A DNA stretch of 19,769 nucleotides from an uncultured bacterium (GTDB taxonomy: Bacteria > Actinomycetota > Coriobacteriia > Coriobacteriales > Coriobacteriaceae): assembly GCA_905215725.1 (NCBI GenBank), contig CAJMRD010000038.1, positions 1 to 19,769 of the forward strand, given 5' to 3'. The notes beneath the pieces were generated by a model. That model did no database searches and was not told the origin of the DNA. It saw only the letters and a list, made by a program, of their open reading frames with translations. The position numbers and the translations under genes are program-made. Shown here in pieces: positions 13,967 through 19,769 of this stretch (position 1 is the stretch's first letter; every line of letters starts with the position of its first letter).

Positions 13967-13987
13967 CATACAAGTTAGATACAGGTT
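13967..13987. promoter_or_regulatory. candidate GntR3 operator at its own start
   Basis: A 21-base sequence beginning CATACAAGTTAGATACAGG is a near copy of 13828-13848 and ends six bases before the GntR3 ATG. A partial copy, ATACATGTTT, is at 13946-13955. Its position suggests autorepression. Confidence 0.5.
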
Positions 13988-13993
13988 GATCGC

Positions 13994-14716
13994 ATGAAAG
14001 CTTCGTCTAAAAAGAAACTGGCCCAATACGAGCGCTTGGCGGGCATGCTGCGTGACCGCATCGCCGCCGGCGTCTACGCGCGCGAAGACAAGCTGCCGTC
14101 CGAGATGGAACTCATGGACGAATCGGGGCTGTCGCGCAGCACCGTGCGCCACGCCCTTAAGGTGCTCATTGATGAGGGCCTGGTGCGCACCGAGCGCGGG
14201 CGTGGCGCCTTTGTGGCCGACACGCCCGCGCTCCACGAGAACAATCTGGTGTTTTCGAGCTATACCGAGCAGGTCGAGGGCCAGGGCATGAAGCCCACCA
14301 CGCGCACGGTGGACTCGGGCTTTACCAAGGCGGGCGGCAGCATAGCTAAGTTCTTTGATGCCGCCGTGGGCAGTAAGCTCGTCAAACTTGTCCGTCTGCG
14401 TTATCTGGACGATGCGCCACTGTGCCTGGAGACCACCTATCTGCCGCCAAGCTTTGGGTCGCTCATCGATCGCGATATCAACGGTTCGCTCTACGCCACG
14501 CTGCGTCAAGAATTCCATCGCGCGCCGGCACAGGGACATAAGACCTTTGAGGTGTGCTATGCCTCGCAAAACGAGGCGTTTTTGCTCAACGTCGAGCGCG
14601 GGCAGGCGCTGATCCTGATCACCGACTACGTCTACGACACCGACGGCCGACCGCTCCATGTCTCTAAGCGCATCCAACGCACCGACCGCGCCAAATACAC
14701 CGAGCCAATCGGCTAA
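13994..14716 (+). CDS. GntR-family (HutC/UTRA) transcriptional regulator 3
   Basis: 240 aa, the only plus-strand gene. The N-terminal GntR helix-turn-helix spans about residues 10-78 (YERLAGMLRDRIAAGVYARE, then KLPSEMELM, STVRHALKVL and TERGRGAFV). The UTRA domain spans about 95-232. It is more distant from GntR1 and GntR2 than they are from each other. No ribosome binding site stands out before the ATG. TTGATT (13954-13959) and TAGATA (13976-13981) at 16 bases could be a promoter that starts transcription at or near the ATG, so a leaderless mRNA is possible. Divergent from SIS enzyme 3, its probable target; convergent with the GNAT gene. Confidence 0.9.
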   Translation: MKASSKKKLAQYERLAGMLRDRIAAGVYAREDKLPSEMELMDESGLSRSTVRHALKVLIDEGLVRTERGRGAFVADTPALHENNLVFSSYTEQVEGQGMKPTTRTVDSGFTKAGGSIAKFFDAAVGSKLVKLVRLRYLDDAPLCLETTYLPPSFGSLIDRDINGSLYATLRQEFHRAPAQGHKTFEVCYASQNEAFLLNVERGQALILITDYVYDTDGRPLHVSKRIQRTDRAKYTEPIG

Positions 14717-14751
14717 CCTGCCAAAATAAACCTGTCCCTAAATGGTAGGTT
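14715..14751. repeat. small hairpin repeat P3 between convergent genes
   Basis: AACCTGCCA (14715-14723) pairs with TGGTAGGTT (14743-14751) with one G.T pair. The loop contains AACCTGTCCC, the inverse of the GGGACAGGTT core. It spans the 21-base gap between GntR3 and the GNAT gene and overlaps both ends, so it could serve as a two-way 3'-end signal. Confidence 0.6.
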
Positions 14752-15328
14752 TGGGGAGGTCGGGGAACCAGGTTGGTTTGGGTTGGTTGGGTGTGCGCTC
14801 GGCTAGGACCAACTCCATCCAGCACATGTCGTACCAGCGGCCGAACTTTTGGGCACAGCGATCGAAGGCGCCCACCAAGCGATATCCCATATGGGCATGG
14901 AAGTCCTGGCTATTGTGCGTTAGATACTCGTCGTCCTTGTCGTGCGGCACGGCGATGAGCGCGCACATGTTGGTGATGCCCATCGCGATCAGGCACTGCT
15001 TGAGCGCATCGTGCAGCTTGCGACCCAGCCCGCCATGGCGCACATCGCGTGCCAGGTAGATCGACGTCTCGACCGACCAGTCGTATGCCTCGCGGCTGTT
15101 AAGCGAACTCACGTAGGCATAGCCTACCGGACGCCCGTCCAACTCCATCACCAAATACGGATAGCGCTTGAGCGTACGCTCAATACGCCCGGCGAACTCC
15201 TCAACGCTCGGCACCTCGTATTCGCAGGTAATCGCCGTCTGGCGCACATACGGCTCATAGATGGCAAGCAACACCGGCGCGTCTTCGGGCGTCGCCAGGC
15301 GAATCGTCGGCTCGGACATCTCGGTCAT
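14738..15328 (-). CDS. GNAT-family N-acetyltransferase (phosphinothricin acetyltransferase-like)
   Basis: 196 aa. Begins TIRLATPEDAPVLLAIYEPY and TAITCEYEVPSVEEF, the opening of the phosphinothricin/methionine-sulfoximine acetyltransferase group. The acetyl-CoA binding part follows at about 95-120 (SIYLARDVRHGGLGRKLHDA), then MGYRLVGAFDRCAQKFGRWY near the end, typical of the same group. It probably acetylates an amino-acid-like amine in the cytoplasm; the natural substrate is unknown. The ATG at 15328 is preferred because GAAGGG lies five bases upstream; the more upstream reading from 15352 begins inside the terminator of the threonine aldolase gene. Confidence 0.9.
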   Translation of the reverse strand: MTEMSEPTIRLATPEDAPVLLAIYEPYVRQTAITCEYEVPSVEEFAGRIERTLKRYPYLVMELDGRPVGYAYVSSLNSREAYDWSVETSIYLARDVRHGGLGRKLHDALKQCLIAMGITNMCALIAVPHDKDDEYLTHNSQDFHAHMGYRLVGAFDRCAQKFGRWYDMCWMELVLAERTPNQPKPTWFPDLPKPTI

Positions 15329-15344
15329 ACAACCCTTCTCCCTC

Positions 15345-15387
15345 AAAAACAAAGGCCGCCTTGCGCCAAACCCAGCGCAAGGCGGCC
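15345..15387 (-). terminator. Rho-independent terminator of the threonine aldolase gene
   Basis: A 13-bp perfect stem GGCCGCCTTGCGC / GCGCAAGGCGGCC (15354-15366 with 15375-15387). On the minus strand it is followed by TTTGTTTTT. It lies 18 bases past the stop codon at 15406 and immediately upstream of the GNAT gene. Confidence 0.88.
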
Positions 15388-15405
15388 CCTCGTCATTACA
15401 TCAGG

Positions 15406-16431
15406 CTACAGGACAGCCGCCAGCGCGTCGATGTCCTCCTGCGTCGTGGCCCAGCTGGTGCAAAAGCGCACCACCGTGTGGGTCTCGTCGTACTTTTCCC
15501 AGTACTCGATCGAGGCATGCTCGCGAATGTGGGCCATGTCCTCGTTGGGCAGAATCACAAACTGCTGGTTTGTGGGCGTCTCCAAAAAGAACTGGTAGCC
15601 GCGCTCGTGCAGCACGCGACGAAGCGTCTGAGCCGTCTCGATCGCCTGGCGACCAATCTCAAAATACAGGCCATCGGTAAAGAGCGCCTCAAACTGCACG
15701 CCCGTCAGACGGCCCTTGGCCAACAGCGCGCCGTGCTGCTTAATACGCGGAATGGGATGCGCCGGGGCGTGCATGCCGCAGAACACCACAGCCTCGCCGC
15801 AGAGCGCGCCGCACTTGGTGCCGCCGATGTAGAACACGTCACACAGCTGCGCCAGCTCGGGCAGGGTAATGTCGCACTCATCGGCCGCCAACGCATAGGC
15901 CAGACGGGCGCCATCCACAAACAGCGGAATCTCGCGCTTCTGGCACACTGCGTGAATCGCCGCGAGCTCGGCCTTGGAGTACAGCGTGCCGTACTCGGTC
16001 GATAGACTCACGTACACGGCGCCCGGGAACACCGTGTGCTCATAGCTCTCGTTTTCGTAGAACACCTGGATATAGTTCTCGAGGTCCTCGGCGTGCATCT
16101 TGCCCTCGTAGCCGGGGATGGTGAGTACCTTGTGGCCGCCAAACTCGATGGCGCCCGCCTCGTGGCAGGCGACGTGGCCAGTCTCGGCAGCAACGACGCC
16201 CTCGTAGGGCGCAAGCAGCATGTCGATCACCGTCGCGTTGGCCTGCGTGCCGCCCACCAGAAAAAACACGTCGGCATCGGGGGCCTGGCAGGCCTCGCGA
16301 ATAAGGTGCTTGGCACGCTCGGTATGTGCATCGGTACCGTAGCCGGGCTGCGGCTCCATATTAGTGTCGACGAGCGCCTGCAGCACCGCCGGGTGTGCGC
16401 CGTGGGAATAATCGTTGTTAAACGCGAGCAT
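15406..16431 (-). CDS. ltaE: low-specificity L-threonine aldolase / beta-eliminating lyase family
   Basis: 341 aa, a fold-type I PLP enzyme that splits L-threonine (or allo-threonine) to glycine and acetaldehyde. Visible features are the N-terminal NNDYSHGAHPAV, FFLVGGTQANATV (56-68), HVACHEAGAIE (86-96) around the PLP-stacking residue, D173 in FVDGARLAYA, and the PLP lysine K206 in YIGGTKCGA. Length is normal for the family. The ATG at 16431 has AGAGAGGA upstream. It lies 45 bases after the PAP2 gene and may be co-transcribed with it; it ends in a strong terminator. Strict stereochemistry cannot be predicted. Confidence 0.93.
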   Translation of the reverse strand: MLAFNNDYSHGAHPAVLQALVDTNMEPQPGYGTDAHTERAKHLIREACQAPDADVFFLVGGTQANATVIDMLLAPYEGVVAAETGHVACHEAGAIEFGGHKVLTIPGYEGKMHAEDLENYIQVFYENESYEHTVFPGAVYVSLSTEYGTLYSKAELAAIHAVCQKREIPLFVDGARLAYALAADECDITLPELAQLCDVFYIGGTKCGALCGEAVVFCGMHAPAHPIPRIKQHGALLAKGRLTGVQFEALFTDGLYFEIGRQAIETAQTLRRVLHERGYQFFLETPTNQQFVILPNEDMAHIREHASIEYWEKYDETHTVVRFCTSWATTQEDIDALAAVL

Positions 16432-16476
16432 GGCAATCCTCTCTTACCGGGTATCGGCCAGATGATTCAAACGGAG

Positions 16477-17340
16477 CTATTGTACGCCGTTGGGATAGGC
16501 AATACGCGCGGCAAGGCACTCAAGCGCCAGCACCAGGGCAAAGCCGCAGCTCACGTCACTCAAAAAATGCGCTCCGATCACGATACGGCCAAAGGCGACG
16601 AGCGCCGCGACCACAGCCGCCGTCCAAAAGACCACCCGGCGGCGCGACGGCTTTTCCTTAAAGGCCGCCGCGGGAAGCCCGGCGAGCATGAGGCCAATCG
16701 CCGCATGCGCGGTGTGTCCACTCGCGAACGACTTAAAGCCGTCCTTGATTACGCCGGCGGCGATATAGCTCCACTTGTCGGGGTTGCCAATCACCCACCA
16801 CGGCTGAAAATTGAGCCCCGGCGTGACCTCGATCACGCGCATGCGCGGGCGCGACCACAACGGCTTGACGATCACGTTGAGGATAATGGCCTGAGCGACC
16901 CACACGGCAAGCACCATCAACGCCCAGCGCGTGAGCTCGTCAGGCTCGGTCGCGCGCGTGAGGCGATAGACGATAAGGTTGGCGGCGATCACCAGCACAA
17001 ACGTCAGCACCAGCTGAACGGCAATGAGTTTACCGCCAACCCGCAGGGACGAAACGATCTCGTAGCCGGTCAGGCCAACGTTGACGAGGATGCCGAGCAC
17101 GGCGAGCCATTTGCTCCCCTTGGAGTCGGGACGCACCGCGCGTACGAGCATAACGCCCGCGACGCTCGCCGTCAGCTCGAACGGCAGCTCGCCGGCCGCC
17201 TCGACAAAGCGACCGAACAAGCTGGATGAGTTAAACAGCATGCTCGAGATTTGGTAATCGAAGAAACTGCCCACGCCCAGACAAAGGCACAGGACAACCG
17301 CGATAATGGCGACATCTTTCTTATAGATGTATCCGAACAT
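16477..17340 (-). CDS. PAP2-superfamily membrane phosphatase
   Basis: 287 aa. Six or so hydrophobic segments. The three PAP2 signature motifs are present: KPLWSRP (159-165), SGH in FASGHTAHA (207-209), and RIVIGAHFLSD (252-262) with catalytic H258 and D262. Such proteins remove phosphate from lipid phosphates such as phosphatidic acid or undecaprenyl pyrophosphate at the membrane. The ATG at 17340 has GAAAGGAAAG upstream; the open frame continues to 17658, but that part runs through the structured element and into mfd and is not a credible start. It is followed by the threonine aldolase gene. Confidence 0.92.
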   Translation of the reverse strand: MFGYIYKKDVAIIAVVLCLCLGVGSFFDYQISSMLFNSSSLFGRFVEAAGELPFELTASVAGVMLVRAVRPDSKGSKWLAVLGILVNVGLTGYEIVSSLRVGGKLIAVQLVLTFVLVIAANLIVYRLTRATEPDELTRWALMVLAVWVAQAIILNVIVKPLWSRPRMRVIEVTPGLNFQPWWVIGNPDKWSYIAAGVIKDGFKSFASGHTAHAAIGLMLAGLPAAAFKEKPSRRRVVFWTAAVVAALVAFGRIVIGAHFLSDVSCGFALVLALECLAARIAYPNGVQ

Positions 17341-17434
17341 GCTTTCCTTTCGGTCGGGCGAAGGGTCGACCCGCAACGTGGTGGGGCAAAGATAGCTTTG
17401 TCCCATAAATACCCTTACAGGTTGAGCATAAGTG

Positions 17435-17547
17435 AGCGAAAACGTTCCATTTGTGGCAAGGTGGCCCGAAGGAGGAGGGAAGCGTACTTGCGTACGCGAC
17501 CGACGAGTGAGGGTCAGATTGCCCAAATGGAGCGTTTGCAGCGTCGA
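17435..17547 (+). repeat. structured intergenic element, copy 3 (divergent)
   Basis: Same plan as copies 1 and 2 with a different stem. AAACGTTCCATTTG (17440-17453) pairs with CAAATGGAGCGTTT (17524-17537) with one T.G pair. Then comes a bulged T, GGCAA/TTGCC, the GGT/AGA loop, GGCCC/GGGTC with a G.T pair, a long helix interrupted by four tandem G.A steps, and a GCGTAC-TTGC-GTACGC tip (17482-17497). The flanks AGCGAA and TGCAGCGTCGA are identical to the other copies. It lacks the terminal 12-bp hairpin; its CGACCCGTTA end runs into the mfd stop codon (17552-17554). Confidence 0.7.
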
Positions 17548-17551
17548 CCCG

Positions 17552-19769
17552 TTAGTCGTCGTCGCTGGCACCCAGCTGTTGCAGCAGCATGAGTGCCGCG
17601 GCCACGGGGCCGGTGCCGTCGTTGGCGTCGAGACCGCGACCCAGGCCGCTGCCCGCACCGGCGCCTGCCTTGTAGGGTACCGACAGTTTGCGGCTCTTGG
17701 GGAAGTTCACCGCGCCATAGCGGGTCTTAAGCTCAAAGGCCACCTTCTTGGGCACGTCAACGCCCAAAAACGTGATGCGGCCGCCGCTGAGCGTGACGCT
17801 CTCGAGCCCCAAGCGCTCGCCGCGGATGCGGATGCGCGCGCGGTTGAACAGGTTGAGCCCCGCCAGCGGCAGCTCACCGTGCGCGGCCTCGGTCTCTTCC
17901 TGCACCTCGTCGATGCTCTCCAGGTCCTCGGCCGCCGCGAGCTTACGGTACACGAGCACGCGCTGGTCCACCGCCGGCAGGTACTCCTCGGACAAGAAGT
18001 AATCGGCAGGCAGGTTAATACCCACGCTCGCCGCCTCCACGCCGGCGTCGTCATCGCCGCGCGCCTCGGCCACCGCCTGGCCCAGCATTTGCGTAAACAG
18101 GTCAAAGCCCACGCTCGACAGGTTGCCGTGCTGTTCGGCGCCCATAAGCGAGCCGGCGCCGCGAATCTCCAGGTCGCGCATGGCGATGCGCATGCCGCTG
18201 CCCAGGTCCTGGAACTCGGAAAGTGCGGTCAGGCGCGCCGTGGCCTCCTCGGTGAGCGGCAGCTCGCCCGGGAACATAAAGTACGCGTAGGCCTGCGTGG
18301 CAGAGCGGCCCACACGGCCCTTGAGCTGGTAGAGCTGTGCCAGACCCAGGCGCTGCGAGTCCTCGATGATGAGCGTGTTGGCCGTTGCGTTGTCGATGCC
18401 GCTCTCCACGATGGTCGTGGCGATGAGCACATCGATCTTTTTGGTCGCGAACTCGATCATCACGTCCTCGACCTCGCGCGGGCTCATCTTGCCGTGCGCC
18501 ACGCCCACGCGCGCCTCGGGCGCGGCCTCGTGCACGCGCGCCACGGCGTCATCGATGGTCTTGACGCGGTTGGATACGTAATACACCTGACCGCCGCGGC
18601 CCACCTCCAGGCGAATCGCCGCGCTCACCACGTCGGGGTCGTACTCCCCCACGTGCACGATCACGGGACGACGCCCGGTCGGCGGTGTGGTGATTAGGCT
18701 CATGTCGCGCACGCCGCTCGTGGCCATCTGCATGGTTCGCGGAATCGGCGTTGCCGAAAGCGTGAGCACGTCGATTTGCTCGCGCAGGTTCTTGAGCTGC
18801 TCCTTGTGCTGCACGCCAAATCGCTGCTCCTCGTCGATAATCACCAGGCCCAGGTTCTTGGGGTTCACATCGGCCGAAAGCAGGCGGTGCGTGCCGATGA
18901 GCACATCGATCGTGCCCTCGGCAAACGCTTTGAGCGCGCGCTTCTGCTGCGCCGGCGTGCGGAAGCGACTGAGCACCTCGACCTCAAGGCCGAACGGGGC
19001 AAAGCGCTCAAAGAAGGTCTCGTAGTGCTGCTGGGCCAGAATGGTTGTGGGGCAGAGCACCATGACCTGACGGCCGGAGTCCACGCACTTAAACGCCGCG
19101 CGCAGGGCAACCTCGGTCTTGCCGAAACCCACGTCGCCGCACAGCAGGCGGTCCATGGGCTTGGGCGCCTCCATGTCGGCCTTGATGTCGGCGATAGCCT
19201 CCAGCTGGTCACGCGTCTCGTCGTAGGGGAAGCTCTCCTCCATCTTGATCTGCTCGGGCGTATCGGGCGGACAGGCGATACCGGTAATCGACGAGCGGCG
19301 TGTATACAGGTCGACCAGGTCAAACGCCAGCTTTTTGGCGTTCTTGCGTGCCTTGTTGGTGGCACGCGTCCAGTCGGCGGTATTGAGCCTGGTCAGGCGT
19401 GGCTTGTCGCCGTCGGGGCCAACATAGCGTGTGATGCGGTCGACCTGCTCGAGCGGCACGTAGAGCTTGTCGCCGTCGGCATATTCCAGCAAAAAGTAGT
19501 CGCGCTCCTTGCCGCCCACTTCCTGGCGCGCGACCTCGCTAAAGAGCGCGATGCCGTGGGTGGCGTGCACCACGTAGTCGCCCGGCTTAAACGGGAACGT
19601 GATCTGCGTAATGTCAACCTTGCGGCGGCTGCGCGCGCGGTTGGCATCCATGCGGGCGTTGAGGTCGGCAATCGAGAACACGGCCAAATTGGCGTCGGGC
19701 ACCACCACGCCCTGCGGCAGGGCAGCGTCCACAAAGGTCACGCGCCCGCGCGAGATGGTGGGCACGGCG
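17552..19769 (-). CDS. mfd: transcription-repair coupling factor Mfd (5' end outside window)
   Basis: About 738 codons of the C-terminal two-thirds; the reading frame is open to the window edge and the true start lies beyond it. The visible part holds the end of the N-terminal region, the RNA polymerase interaction domain (CarD-like, about FKPGDYVVHATHGIALFSEV onward), the helicase Walker A GDVGFGKTE, the DEEQ box in VIIDEEQRFG, the SATPIPRTM motif, the translocase RecG-like motif with QLKGRVGRS, and the C-terminal autoinhibitory TRCF domain. Mfd removes stalled RNA polymerase and recruits UvrA. The product ends SDDD. Its TAA stop falls in the end of structured element copy 3. Confidence 0.97.
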   Translation of the reverse strand, partial: AVPTISRGRVTFVDAALPQGVVVPDANLAVFSIADLNARMDANRARSRRKVDITQITFPFKPGDYVVHATHGIALFSEVARQEVGGKERDYFLLEYADGDKLYVPLEQVDRITRYVGPDGDKPRLTRLNTADWTRATNKARKNAKKLAFDLVDLYTRRSSITGIACPPDTPEQIKMEESFPYDETRDQLEAIADIKADMEAPKPMDRLLCGDVGFGKTEVALRAAFKCVDSGRQVMVLCPTTILAQQHYETFFERFAPFGLEVEVLSRFRTPAQQKRALKAFAEGTIDVLIGTHRLLSADVNPKNLGLVIIDEEQRFGVQHKEQLKNLREQIDVLTLSATPIPRTMQMATSGVRDMSLITTPPTGRRPVIVHVGEYDPDVVSAAIRLEVGRGGQVYYVSNRVKTIDDAVARVHEAAPEARVGVAHGKMSPREVEDVMIEFATKKIDVLIATTIVESGIDNATANTLIIEDSQRLGLAQLYQLKGRVGRSATQAYAYFMFPGELPLTEEATARLTALSEFQDLGSGMRIAMRDLEIRGAGSLMGAEQHGNLSSVGFDLFTQMLGQAVAEARGDDDAGVEAASVGINLPADYFLSEEYLPAVDQRVLVYRKLAAAEDLESIDEVQEETEAAHGELPLAGLNLFNRARIRIRGERLGLESVTLSGGRITFLGVDVPKKVAFELKTRYGAVNFPKSRKLSVPYKAGAGAGSGLGRGLDANDGTGPVAAALMLLQQLGASDDD

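Noticed and set aside
13958..14677. Minus-strand open frame (239 codons) opposite GntR3
   Set aside because: The plus strand encodes a complete GntR helix-turn-helix and UTRA domain; the antisense product has no recognisable fold.
17341..17658. N-terminal extension of the PAP2 gene by 106 codons
   Set aside because: It would read through the structured element and overlap mfd; the ATG at 17340 has a good ribosome binding site and starts at the first membrane segment.
16036..18697. Long plus-strand frames opposite the threonine aldolase, PAP2 and mfd genes
   Set aside because: Antisense to genes with clear catalytic motifs; Arg/His/Ala-rich products typical of GC-rich shadow frames.

Overview
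The window looks like chromosomal DNA from a high-GC gut actinobacterium of the class Coriobacteriia, most likely Collinsella or a close relative. The basis is the GC-rich third codon positions, strong AGGAGG-type ribosome binding sites, and a mannose-family PTS beside SIS-domain sugar-phosphate enzymes and HutC/UTRA-type GntR regulators. Genus assignment is inference; there is no rRNA or marker gene to settle it. Fifteen protein genes are supported. All lie on the minus strand except one GntR regulator at 13994-14716.

Layout, left to right: SIS enzyme 1 (75-1043), GntR regulator 1 (1188-1943) and recQ (1946-3925) form a minus-strand run transcribed recQ > GntR1 > SIS1. After a 332-base gap filled by repeats come GntR regulator 2 (4258-4977), a YitT-type membrane protein (5197-6204), a 354-base gap holding a nested inverted repeat, and a HAD phosphatase/mutase (6559-7188). 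Next is a PTS operon transcribed EIIAB > EIIC > EIID > SIS enzyme 2 (11133 down to 7349), closed by a strong Rho-independent terminator. A drug/metabolite exporter (11316-12398) and a 397-base repeat-filled gap follow. SIS enzyme 3 (12796-13788) is divergent from GntR regulator 3 (13994-14716). The right end holds a GNAT acetyltransferase, a threonine aldolase, a PAP2 phosphatase and the 3' part of mfd, which runs off the window.

How it fits together: three SIS enzymes of the fructosamine-6-phosphate deglycase / aminosugar isomerase type each have a candidate HutC-type regulator nearby, but there is only one sugar importer. A reasonable model is that the PTS imports and phosphorylates an amino sugar or Amadori compound (a fructoselysine-like substrate), and SIS2 breaks or isomerises the 6-phosphate. 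SIS1 and SIS3 would handle related substrates under GntR1 and GntR3. An 11-bp motif (WAGWCGTTATA) lies in front of GntR2, the PTS operon and the exporter, suggesting a small GntR2 regulon. Divergent SIS3/GntR3 share 21-bp repeats that look like GntR3 operators.

The most striking non-coding signal is a family of three structured elements (4109-4252, 12652-12796, 17435-17547), each directly against the stop codon of a minus-strand gene. Copies 1 and 2 differ by many paired, compensating substitutions. Copy 3 keeps the architecture with a different stem sequence. The helices contain repeated tandem G.A steps and a conserved GGT/AGA internal loop. I cannot match it to a named RNA family. A second family of small hairpins carrying a GGGACAGGTT-like core is scattered through the intergenic regions.
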